64,000 nt of DNA from Diphasiastrum complanatum (lineage: Eukaryota > Streptophyta > Lycopodiopsida > Lycopodiales > Lycopodiaceae). The notes below the pieces were generated by a model, which worked only from the letters and a program-made list of their open reading frames with translations, was not told the DNA's origin and did not search any database. Position 1 is the stretch's first letter. Every line of letters starts with the position of its first letter. The stretch covers positions 15,469,471 through 15,533,470 of the forward strand of contig CM055113.1 of NCBI GenBank assembly GCA_029204225.1, given 5' to 3'. Position numbers and translations under genes: made by a program. Positions 1 through 9,884 of this stretch are shown here, one piece after another.

Positions 1-2
1 GT

Positions 3-3000
3 GGAGTCAAAGGGCATTTTGCTAGTGATTGTTTCAAGAAAAAGAGGGATCTAGGGGAAAAGCAAACCAATCTAACTATTGATGAGGGTGGGGATGAGCT
101 TCTTTCAAATGATGCTTTTGTTATGTCATCTTGCTTGTTGGCTAATCATGGAGACATTGATCCTTGGTGGATTGATAGTGGAGCCACTTCTCATATGACA
201 TATCATAAAGAGTATTTTTCATCTTTAATGGCATTTGATGGTGATAGGAAGGTAATCTATACCGCAAATGATGGTGAGTGTACAATCAAGGGGATTGGCA
301 CAATTCCTATTTCACTTTCTACAAATAGGAATATAGAATTGAAAGATGTTTTGCTCATTCCATCCATTACCAAGAACTTACTTAGTGTAAGCCAAATGCT
401 TGACAAAGGATTCAAAGTTGAGTTTGATGGTGATGCTTGCTTGATCAAAAAGGGGTGTAGTATCATTGCAAAAGGGAAAAGGCAAGGGAAATTGTTCAAG
501 CTTGATGCATGTGTTGTTGCTAACCAAGTTGGATGCATGGCAAATGAACAAATGTCAATTCAAGAGGTATGGCATAAAAGGATGGGACATCTCAACTACA
601 AGGCCTTGGAGGTAATAGCCAAAAAGGAGGTAGTAAGGGGACTTCCCAAGTCTCTTACTTGCTTGAATCATGTTTGTGAAGAATGTGCTTTGTCTAAATC
701 ACATAGATTGCCATATACTAGATCTATATCTAGATCTAAGATGCCTTTTTCTCTCTTGCATTCGGATATTCATGGTGTTACTACAATTAGCAATGGAGGT
801 GCTAAGATGTATGTAACTTTCATTGATGATTTTAGTAGATTTTGTTGGGTTTATCTACTAAAGAGCAAGGATGAGGTGTTTGATGTGTTTGTCAAGTTCA
901 AAGTTGCTATTGAGACTCAATTTACAACCAAAATCAAATGCTTGAGGAGCGACAATGGTGGTGAATACATTTCTAACAAATTCAAAGCCTTTTGCGATGA
1001 GCATGGGATCAAGAGGGAGTACACATGTCCAAGAACACCACAACAAAATGGAGTGGCCGAGAGGAAGAATAGAACCTTGTGTGAGAGTGCAAAGGCAATG
1101 AGATTGAATGCTAATCTTCCTAAACCTTTTTGGAGTGATGCTTTGTTGTGTGCAAATTTCCTATGCAATAGATGGCCAAGTGTTGTATTGGAAGGAAAAA
1201 CCCCTTTTGAAGCTTTGTTTGGTATGAAGCCTAATGTCAAGTTTCTAAGAACTTTTGGATGCATTTGCTACTTCAACATTACTCTTGATGATAGAACTAA
1301 GGAGGATCCATCTTCAAGAAAGGGCATTTTTGTTGGTTATAGTGAAGTAAGCAAAGCATATAGGATTTATGTTCCTTCAATCAAGAAAGTGTTCACAAGT
1401 AGGGATGTCATTTTTGATGAAAATAACATTCCAAAAGTTGTTTCAAGTGATGATGGTGTTGTTGCAACTAATGTGCTTGATGACAATGGAGTTGATGACA
1501 CATTGGATGTGGATGTTGAAGAAGCCTCTTCAAGTCAAATTCCAAGGAGAACTCCAAGGCATAAAGTGAAACCCTCAAGGCTCACTTATGATGGCAAAGG
1601 TAAGCAAGTGGTGGATGGATCCAACTATGCTTTCCTAACTTCTTTTGATGTACCTTCATGTGTAGATGAAGCAAGGCAAAAAGAGGAATGGATCCAAGCA
1701 ATGGATCTTGAGTTTGAAGCACTTATGAAGAACAACACATGGAGATTGGTGGAGCTTCCAAAGGGCAAAAGTGCAATTGGATGCAAATGGATCTTCAAGG
1801 TAAAGACAAATCAAGATGGATCTATCAACAAGTTCAAGGCAAGGTTGGTGGCTAAAGGTTATGCTCAAGAGCATGGCATTGACTATGAGGAAACCTTTGC
1901 ACCCGTGGCAAAGATGGTGAGCATAAGAGTAATCATTTCCCTTGCAACTCTTTATGGATGGGATCTTTGGCAATTAGACATTTCTAATGCTTTCTTGAAT
2001 GGTGATCTTGAAGAGGAAGTCTACATGGAGCAACCCGAGAGCTATGTTTCTCATAGCAAGCCTAATCATGTGTGTTTTCTACAAAAAAGTTTGTATGGTC
2101 TTAAGCAAGCACCAAGGAGTTGGTATGCTAGGCTTAACTCTTTTCTACTTTCTCAAAACTTCACTATGAGTGAGTATGATCATTCACTTTACTTTAGAAT
2201 TAGTGCTAATGATGTTACAATCCTTCTAATTTATGTGGATGACATTATTTTAAGTGGAGGGAACAAGGAAGATATAGAAGATATCAAGAAAGCACTAAAA
2301 AAGGAATTTGAAGTGCATGATCTTGGTCTTTTGAGCTATATCTTAGGAATAGAAGTAATTAGAACTTCTCAAATCACTTTTATTTCACAAGAGAAGTATG
2401 CTATTTCTATTCTCAATAGATTTCATATGGTAGATGCAAATCCTATTGATACACCTATGGAATCACATGTAAAGCTAACTATAAGAGGTAATGAAAGATC
2501 CTTCGAGGACATTACTCTCTATAGGAAGCTAATAGGTTCTCTTATATATCTAACCATCACAAGACCTGATTTATCTTATTGTGTTGGTAGATTAAGCCAA
2601 TTCATGCAAGATCCTAGCATAGAACATTGGAAACTAGGAAAGAGGATCTTGAGATACATCTCGGGAACAAAAGATTTTGGCATTGTTTATAGAGGCTCAT
2701 CACCTAACTTATTTGGTTTTTCAGATTCAGATTTTGCAGGAGACCTTATGGATAGAAAATCCATAAATGCACATGCTATTTTCATAGGTGATGGAGCTAT
2801 CTCATGGATGTCGAAGAAACAAGCAACTATATCACTTTCTTCTAGTGAGGCCGAGTACAAAGCTTTGACATCATGCACAAAGGAGATGGTGTGGATCAAG
2901 AGGATGATTATGGAGCTTCATTTGCTGGATTTTTCAGAGAGTCCAATCATCTTTTGTGACAACCTTTCAGCCCAAAGTCTAGCAAGCAATCCGGTTTTCC

Positions 3001-3209
3001 ATGCAAGGAGCAAACATATCGAGGTGGCTTACCATTTTGTGAGAGAACAAGTGTTGGCAAAAGAGATCAAGCTTGAACATGTCCCATCAAAGGAATGTGT
3101 GGCTGATATCTTTACCAAAGCATTGGGAAAGGACTTATTTTTCAAGCATAGAACAAGTCTTGGTGTACTTTCTAAATCTATGCTAAAACTAGTTGAAGAG
3201 GGAGTGTGA
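3..3209 (+). CDS. Ty1/copia Gag-Pol polyprotein, 5' end outside window
   Basis: This is the self-processing polyprotein of a copia LTR retrotransposon; it cleaves itself, reverse-transcribes the element RNA and integrates the cDNA. The frame is open from base 3, so the first internal ATG (123) is not its true start. Counting residues from that ATG: a gag zinc-knuckle tail (GHFASDC) lies just upstream; protease active site WWIDSGATSH at about 15-24; pre-integrase HKRMGHLNY near 150; integrase D-D-E residues near 215 (HSDIHG), 275 (RSDNGGEY) and 313 (GVAERKN); reverse transcriptase YVDDIILSG near 703; RNase H SDSDFAGD near 866, SSSEAEYKAL near 905 and CDN near 945; end at 1028. There are no stops or frameshifts, unlike every other element here, so the insertion is probably young. 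The purine tract and 3' LTR follow immediately. Gag lies upstream of the window. Family assignment is certain; activity is inference. Confidence 0.95.
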   Translation, partial: GVKGHFASDCFKKKRDLGEKQTNLTIDEGGDELLSNDAFVMSSCLLANHGDIDPWWIDSGATSHMTYHKEYFSSLMAFDGDRKVIYTANDGECTIKGIGTIPISLSTNRNIELKDVLLIPSITKNLLSVSQMLDKGFKVEFDGDACLIKKGCSIIAKGKRQGKLFKLDACVVANQVGCMANEQMSIQEVWHKRMGHLNYKALEVIAKKEVVRGLPKSLTCLNHVCEECALSKSHRLPYTRSISRSKMPFSLLHSDIHGVTTISNGGAKMYVTFIDDFSRFCWVYLLKSKDEVFDVFVKFKVAIETQFTTKIKCLRSDNGGEYISNKFKAFCDEHGIKREYTCPRTPQQNGVAERKNRTLCESAKAMRLNANLPKPFWSDALLCANFLCNRWPSVVLEGKTPFEALFGMKPNVKFLRTFGCICYFNITLDDRTKEDPSSRKGIFVGYSEVSKAYRIYVPSIKKVFTSRDVIFDENNIPKVVSSDDGVVATNVLDDNGVDDTLDVDVEEASSSQIPRRTPRHKVKPSRLTYDGKGKQVVDGSNYAFLTSFDVPSCVDEARQKEEWIQAMDLEFEALMKNNTWRLVELPKGKSAIGCKWIFKVKTNQDGSINKFKARLVAKGYAQEHGIDYEETFAPVAKMVSIRVIISLATLYGWDLWQLDISNAFLNGDLEEEVYMEQPESYVSHSKPNHVCFLQKSLYGLKQAPRSWYARLNSFLLSQNFTMSEYDHSLYFRISANDVTILLIYVDDIILSGGNKEDIEDIKKALKKEFEVHDLGLLSYILGIEVIRTSQITFISQEKYAISILNRFHMVDANPIDTPMESHVKLTIRGNERSFEDITLYRKLIGSLIYLTITRPDLSYCVGRLSQFMQDPSIEHWKLGKRILRYISGTKDFGIVYRGSSPNLFGFSDSDFAGDLMDRKSINAHAIFIGDGAISWMSKKQATISLSSSEAEYKALTSCTKEMVWIKRMIMELHLLDFSESPIIFCDNLSAQSLASNPVFHARSKHIEVAYHFVREQVLAKEIKLEHVPSKECVADIFTKALGKDLFFKHRTSLGVLSKSMLKLVEEGV

Positions 3210-3785
3210 AAAATTGTCAACTAGTAGTATTTTCCTAACTTGAGATTTTGTAGGCCTATGGCCAAATAAAAGTTAGAGATAGGTTCATACATGTATGTAG
3301 AGGCCCAAAGTATGTGTACACTACTTTTGAGGTCACATTAATTAGAGGAGGTCGAGTGTGGAGCTCTTCTATTGGCTCATAATTTGGTGCATTCCTATTT
3401 GACCAAATTTCTAGGTAGATGGGTGAATCCTATTGGACCCCAATTTTAGCCTATCATAAGACAAGTGGCCAAGAGGCACTATGGCTGCTATAAATAGCCA
3501 TCTCCACGAGTATGTACATATCTCATTTTCATTCTATTGAATGAATGTTATGCTCTTTGAAGATCCATCTTCTTCTCTCTCACTTTTTTGTTCATATCTT
3601 GCATTCTAGCCACTAGAATTGTGATTTCTTTGTTGCTATGGCTTCACACGTGTGAAATGCAGGTTGTAGGCTCTGAAGTACGGACAGGGACAGCAAGTTT
3701 CTGTTTGTGGAAGCTTATGATCAGATCTTGATGTTTAGTTGATGTTTAGTATGCTTAACATCACAATTTCTATCATTTTTTCAAT
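3205..3785 (+). repeat. 3' LTR of the copia element, right end lost
   Basis: A purine-rich tract (gaagagggag) ends at 3204. The LTR begins TGTGAAAAATTGTC, overlapping the pol stop codon. A TATA box (gctataaatagcc) lies near 3488. A block with ACACGTGTGAAATGCAG near 3648 recurs in other LTRs of the window (33.1, 33.96 and 51.0 kb). No LTR terminus or PBS is seen before gypsy sequence starts near 3790, so the right end is truncated or replaced. The start is firm; the end is approximate. Confidence 0.8.
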
Positions 3786-3791
3786 CTAGAT

Positions 3792-5535
3792 GTGCATAAC
3801 TTCCATGGCCAAGATCTTTATGAAACTTTAGCATCTTTTGGATCTGAGTTTTTCACACATACTGATGCATCAAAGTATGCAGTTGGAGCCGTCTTAACCC
3901 AGCTAGGAGAATGTAAAAAGTACTTTCAAATCCGATCTGCCAACCAACAACTCAGTGATTCAGAGATGAACTATTCAAACACAAACCGAGAGGCATTGGC
4001 TATAATTTATGCAATTAAGAATTTTAGGCATTATTTGATGGCCACTCATTTTGCATTTTATATCAACCATCAACTTTTACTTTATCTTGCTAATAAAACT
4101 TGCAACACTGGGTGGATAACTCGTTGGTTACTGTTGTTGTTGGAGTTTGATTTTCGAATAGTGGTTCGCAAGGGCAAGCAACATTATATGGCAGATCATG
4201 TGTCATGAATTAAAGGGAAGAAAATCACAAACCAACCCGATGATGAGCTACGGGATGCTGCCTTGTTTTATATTGACACAGTTTCTGAATGGGTCTCAAA
4301 CATAGTGGAATATCTAATGCAGGGTCAACCTAACAAATCCTTTTCCAAGACGGAACAGCGGAAGTTGATTCTAAAAGCTAGACGCTATTAGTTGATTGTC
4401 GGCCAACTATATCGAAGAGGATCGGACAATATCCTTAGAAGATGCCACATGAGGCCACCCAAATTATCTCAATTTCACATGAAGGCATGGGTGGTGGTCA
4501 CTTCACATTTGACATTATAGTTTGCAAGATATTGCAATCAAGATGCTGGTGGCCAGCAATTCATAAGGACACAGAAGAGTACTTAAGAAAGTGTGATGTG
4601 TTCCAACGAGCTAGGAGACCAACAAGATTGAATTATGATCTATTACATCCAGTTCTAGCTCAAGCACCATTCGAGAAGTGGGGATTGGACTACATTAGTC
4701 CTATCCACCTAGCTGCAAGAAGTTCACAAGTTCAATATATCATCGTGGCTATGGATTATCTCACCAAATGGATAGAATCCAAAGCAGTGCGAACCATTGA
4801 TGCATGAGCAACTGCTAAGTCCTTATATGAAAACATCATTGTGTGCTTCGGATGCCCGGTGGAGATAGTTAGCGATCATGGAAGCCATTTTGTCAATGAG
4901 ACCATCAAGGTCCTATTGGAGGAATTTTTTATGATCCATCGATTCAGCACACCTTATTATCCTCGAGGTAATGGGCAGACAAAATCATCCAGCAAGATCC
5001 TGTGTAGCATTATCACGAAAACAGTTGAAGCTAGCATATCTGATTGGGAACACAAGTTACATGCTACGTTGTGGGCATTCAGGACAGTGCATACAAGGGA
5101 AGCACTGATCAAACACCATTCCAACTAGTTTATGGTCAGGATGCAATAATGCCAACAGAGTTTTTGGTGCCATCATTGAGGGTTGTCATAACACAATGCC
5201 TTGATGAATCTGAATCTCTACAGCTACGCCATGAAGCCTTACACAAAATTTGTGAGACACACATACTGGTTGTGCATGCACTAGCAGTAGACAAAGCATG
5301 ATGCAAGACATGGCTTGATCGTCGGTCACACAAGAAGAATTTTCACTCTGGAGATCTAGTACTCATATATAAAACCAAGGCGATCAAGAAAAAGTTGAAG
5401 TTCATAGGCGAAGGTCCGTACCATGTCAAAGAAATCCTTAGGCATGGAGTCATGAACCTCGAACAACTAGATGGGATGCCATTTGATACACCCATCAACG
5501 ATAGCCGATTGCACAAGTATTGGCCACCACAGTAA
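3792..5535 (+). pseudogene. Ty3/gypsy RNase H-integrase remnant
   Basis: This is the C-terminal half of a gypsy pol. The N-terminal part (3792-4208) is RNase H, with FTHTDASKYAVGAVLTQ and the NREALAIIYAIKNFRHYL helix. From 4442 the integrase HHCC zinc finger is readable (GGHF, then KCDVFQRA), followed by the core (LDYISPIH, YLTKWIE, VSDHGSHFVNE, PYYPRGNGQ) and a C-terminal domain up to SRLHKYWPPQ at 5533. Stops interrupt it at 4206 (TGA), 4390 (TAG) and 4805 (TGA), and the frame shifts near 5128 and 5300. No chromodomain is seen. Gag, protease and RT are missing: the left edge abuts a copia LTR at about 3790, so the element was cut by insertion or recombination. The fragment cannot encode an active protein. 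Confidence 0.9.
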
Positions 5536-6402
5536 CACAAATCCAGCTTGGTGATGGCAAATAGCACTTACAAGGAGTAGATCCCATCGTAGACAAGTCA
5601 TCACAACCAGATCTAGTGAAATCAAGCCAGATCTAATGAGATCTAGTTAGATCAAGCAAAATTTAGCAAAATCTGGCAAGATCTGAACAAATCAGACAAG
5701 ATCTAGCAAGATCCAAGTAGGATCCAGATCCAGATAGGATCATAAGGATAGCAAATCACCATCTGGTACTACTTAGCCTCAAAAAATGAAGATCTGATTT
5801 CATGATCTTAAGAAAAAATACCAAAAATAGAGGTGAAAATCACTTAAATTGATGGATCAGCAACCAGATCTCCATAAGAGCTCTCGAAAAATCTTCCATA
5901 GTCAGATCTGACCCAGATGGACCCACGAAAATCACTGTGAGAGTTACTTGTAAAAAATCAGTCAAAATTGAGCCTCTATGAGAGTTCAGAGAAGGAACCT
6001 TCGTAGGGCATCAAGATCTTCAAACCAACCTTTGTAGGCAACAAAAATGGAGTCATGACAATGAAGGCCCTTGTAAAATTTGGATTGGAACTGAGTAGCG
6101 AAAAATGCACTTCTCCTAATACACACTCTAATTCTCTTCTAGATAAGGGAAGAATTCGAGTCATTTGGCACTTCACGCAATGAAGCTCTTGTCGAAATTT
6201 CAGCAAAATCCAATGTTCTCTGTTTGCAACCAAACTTCACACATGCTTTCATCAACCTTCATAATCACCTGTTATCCACTTGTTACCACCTTTTCCAGTT
6301 TCCTTCACTCAAATTCCATCCTTTCAATTTTTGAAGCGTTTCTCCATTTTTGATGTCTTTTTTCCATTTTCTATCAGTTTTTACTCCTTTTCCCTTCCAA
6401 TC
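5536..6402 (+). repeat. Probable gypsy 3' LTR / leader, AGATCT-rich
   Basis: This gene-free stretch directly follows the integrase stop. It is packed with the word AGATCT (about 5600-5710, 5795, 5865-5910) and with phrases such as GTGAGAGTTACTTG (near 5935). Similar phrases occur, inverted, in the leader of the gypsy at 39.1-39.3 kb and in the block at 18.1-18.6 kb. Position and shared wording suggest an LTR plus leader. I could not define TG...CA ends, a PPT or a PBS, so the limits are only those of the gap. Confidence 0.45.
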
Positions 6403-7543
6403 ATGGCCACATCCGATCATGTCCATCATGGCATCTCTTTAACCCCGACAATCAATCTTCCAGCCCTTCTGATGAGATTGACCCCAAACACCTCATTAAA
6501 CAAGAAATCCCTACCGATACTCAAATCTGAGCTCTGGCTTCGGAGTCTCTAGTCACCCTAGGTCCAAGCAACTGGCCCTCTTCTCCAGGCAATGGGCATT
6601 TACCTGATGCTATTTTCCTCTACCATTAACATGGACTTCATCCTCATGGCCTTCACCACGTGGGACACGACGAAAAACCGCCTCTACATCTAGTACCAAG
6701 ATAAGATGCACCGTGTGCCAATAAATGCTAACTCCATGGCTACCATCAGGATTATTTCTGGTGATAGACCTAGGCCATCCCACCGTCGTGCTCCTAACCT
6801 CATCAAACCCTACCTGACCCCTCTTTCTCCTGAAATCAATCTGAAAACTAACAATGGTTATTTGATAGTGGCTGTCAATAACCCCATCATCCAAGCCGTT
6901 GCCCATATGTTGAACGATTTCCTAGCCATATCAAGTCTACGAAAGGATCGCATTCAATCCAACCTCCTCAGCCAAATTGTAAAATCCTACATTGAATTTC
7001 ATAATCCCTTGATCGTGCCCTATGATTGGCACGACTTCACCATCAATGAATTGTATCTTGCCATCAATCTAACCCATGCGATCGAATCACTGCAGGACCT
7101 CTCCTTTGCCACCGCGCATGTATTTTATTGATAGAAATTTCTACCAATAACATAAAACTGCTAGTAGAAATCACCCAGCTTCAGCAAGACCTGCAGATAC
7201 CCCTACAACATGAGCAGACGGAAAAGAAAGAGGTACTAAGGCTGAAAACGTACGAAGACTACCTCCAGAGGTACATTAAAAATCTCTCCAAATCAGCAAG
7301 GGATGCCCAATCAACAATCCAGGAGATCCAACAACAAGCAATGCAGTGCCTTGCCCCTGTCAGGCCCAGCTACAAGTATTTGAAACCAAAAATCAACACC
7401 TAGGAGCGGAGGTGTAGAGCCTACAAGGGGAAAAGGCCGCCTGTCTAGTTCAACCAATCTCTACCAACCGTCCTCTTAGTCAAGCCAAAATTGATTTATT
7501 AACGCAGCAGGTGACAGTATGTCGCCAAATGCTCTTCGACTCG
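6403..7543 (+). pseudogene. Broken copy (copy 2) of the unknown coiled-coil ORF
   Basis: I do not recognise this protein. It is homologous to the ORF inside the LTR element at 24.3-28.5 kb. A candidate start is the ATG at 6403 (MATSDHVHHG). Around 6630-6690 it reads NMDFILMAFTTWDTTKNRLYI against NMDFITLAFSTWKEEKSKFYI in copy 1. At 6850-7080 it reads NNGYLIVAVNNPIIQAVAHM then SLRKDRIQSNLLSQIV, matching copy 1 NDGYLLEAIIEPSIHVAAQL then NLKKDRITSQILHLIV. At 7130-7400 is a coiled coil (QHEQTEKKE, DYLQRYIKNL, QEIQQQ) matching QHEEKVESE, DCLETYISSL, QEAKQQ. Defects: a frameshift near 6550, TAG at about 6691 and a frameshift near 7130. The serine/proline-rich linker of copy 1 is missing. It stops abruptly at about 7543 against an inverted copia, and copy 1's C-terminal domain is absent. 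Homology is visible by eye; function is unknown. Confidence 0.75.
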
Positions 7544-9790
7544 TCAAATTTGACATCTCGAACAACTTTTATCTTGCCAGTTTCTGGCATAGACACGATA
7601 ATATGACGAATGTAACTCGAATCCTACCAGAAAACCTTGTTCTGTCTTTTCATCGAGTTTCTTTCTCACCTTATCTAGTATGTGCATATACACTACGCAT
7701 CCAAATGTCTGAACATGTGCAAGATTTGGCTTCGACTTCCACCATATCTCATGAGGAGTTTTATCCGGTATTCGAGATTTCAGAATACGATTCTGAAGAT
7801 AATTTGATGTAGCCATTGCTTCTGCCCACAACTGTTTTGGTGCTTTTGCAGAGTCATTATACACCTTGCAGCTTCCATAAGTGTACGATTTCTTTGTTCA
7901 GCTATTCCATTGTGCTGAGGTATGTAAGATGCACTCTTTGTGTGCATAATACCTCAATCAGTACAGTAAGCCTTGAATTCGTTGGAAATGTACTCACCTC
8001 CAGGATTTGTGTGAATCTGCTTCCGACTTATTGCCTATCTGCTTCTCAGCCCAATTCGTGTACTCAACGAATTTTTTGAAAGCTTCTGATTTTGTACGAA
8101 TAAAGTATAATCAAACTTGCTGAAGTCATCAATAAACGTTATAAAGTATTTTGCTTCACCCAATGACAACACTCCAAATGGTCCACAAATATCTGAATGC
8201 ACAATTTACAGTACCTTGGTTGCTTTATAAACATCTTTACTGAAAGGTGTTTGAGTCATTTTGCCTTTAAGACAGGATTCATAGGTAGTTCAAATATCTC
8301 TACTTTTGATTTCGACTCCTTTAATTCTCTGACTTTTGTTGGCTTCGTACAAGGCTTCCATGTTCATGTGACATAGCCTCTTGCGCCAAAGTATATCTGT
8401 TGATTCCTGAGTTTGATTCGCTTGTTCGATTTCTATTCAAATGTTCAGGTGATACAAATTTCCTTCTCTGTTGCCTTTAGCAACTAGTTATCAGAATCTT
8501 CCTCGAACAGTTTACCAGAGTTCTTTGTGAAGGTTACTGACATGCTTGTATCGACTATCTTAGCTATGGATAGAAGATCTTTATCAAGAGTAGGGACATA
8601 GAGAACTTCCTCCAGTTTCTTGTCACCCTGATTCGTGTCTAGCCAAAATGCACTAGTTCCATCAACCACGTGTTTAGGACCGTCTCCAAGTATAAAGAAT
8701 CTCAAATAGTTTGTCTTCTTGTACTCAGACAAAATTTGTTTTGAAAAGACAAAATGCGAGGTGGCCCTCGAATCAAGAACTACTTCTTGAATATCCGAAT
8801 TTGATGAACAACATAAATCTTCAGAAACATATGTTGTTGAGTTTCTGGTCGTCCTCTCTTCTGCTGCAACATTGTGCTTTGTCTTCGACAAAATTAGAAT
8901 CTGAAGGTTCGTTTCGATTCTGTCCCTTCTTGTTCTTGGGATTTTAATAACTGTCTACTGCTGCATGACCCCGTTTATGACAATGAATACATTCAATCTT
9001 TGGATTTAACCAACACTTGTCTTCTATATGACCTGATTTTCTACATCTATTGCAAATCTTCTTTTCACCAGAATCTTTCTGCTGCTTTCCAGATTGTCGA
9101 TCATTTGTCTTGGATTCGTCTGAATGATTTTCATTCTTCTTAGACGACTCCCTCTTAGACTTAAACTTCTTTGAAGATTTATTCTTCTGACTGAAAAGAG
9201 CTTTTTCGGAATCACCATTATCATCATAGTGTTCACGTGCTTCTACTTCCTCTTTGACTCCATCTAGCACTTTTTGAAGTGGCATTGTCGAATCTTTTGC
9301 CAGTAAAGTTTGAGTTGTGTGGAATGACCTGGGTAGGGCGCAAAGAAAATAGCTAAGCTGCTTTTCCTTTGAGATCGCATTTTCGGTGCCAGAATTCTGC
9401 AAAGAAATAAGCAAATCTTTTAGCTTTCGTACGAATGTGGTTAGGTCTTTGTCGTCCCATTGTAGGTAAGTCAATTGGTCCTTCAAAAAACATGACTTGA
9501 TTACGAGATCGAGTCTCATTCTTGGTTCGTAGTTCTTCCCACAATTCTTTCGCATTTGAAGTCGATGAAAGATCTAGCATTATGTTGTCATGCACTGAAG
9601 ACGCAATAATTGCTATAGCTTTGTCATTTTTCTCCATCCATTCACAAAGTTCCTTGCTAGGAGCAATTGGTTTGTCTTCTGATGGTTTTACCCATTGCCA
9701 GAGACCTTCACCCTTCAGTACGAGTGAAGTTTTTAACTTCCAGACTAAATAGTTTGAACCTTTTGCATCCAAGATCGTACTGATCTTATT
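7544..9790 (-). pseudogene. Inverted Ty1/copia gag-protease-integrase remnant
   Basis: Read on the minus strand from about 9790 down. Gag begins near KISTILDAKGSNYLVWKLK with no clean ATG (a TAG lies just upstream). The gag core runs through LWEELRTKNE, then a frameshift near 9500, then two zinc knuckles at about 8950-9070 (CNRCRKSGHIEDKC, and CIHCHKRGH lacking its last cysteine). The protease (8484-8891) reads VVLDSRATSH: the catalytic D-S-G has become D-S-R, a G-to-A change expected to kill it. Integrase follows in pieces, including AEQRNRTL near 7890, to the post-core FGCVVYMHI...GFLVGF motif at 7600-7690. It is cut at about 7544, where the coiled-coil ORF begins, so RT and RNase H are lost. 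Its leader and LTR lie at 9791-10850. Confidence 0.88.
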
Positions 9791-9871
9791 CTAAATGCTG
9801 CTGATCGACAATATTTCGATTTGGCTTGATGGATATAAGGCTGTCTGATTTCATTGTATATCACTATATTT

Positions 9872-9883
9872 GCTCTGATACCA
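9872..9883 (-). promoter_or_regulatory. Primer-binding site (initiator tRNA-Met) of inverted copia
   Basis: The minus strand reads TGGTATCAGAGC, the complement of the 3' end of plant initiator tRNA-Met and the standard copia primer-binding site. It lies between the gag start (~9790) and the LTR end at 9884/9885, as expected. Confidence 0.85.
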
Positions 9884-9884
9884 T

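Noticed and set aside
9872-9883. tRNA-like GCTCTGATACCA words as tRNA genes
   Set aside because: They are primer-binding sites next to LTR ends; no cloverleaf, anticodon arm or TTCGA-type B box is seen around them.
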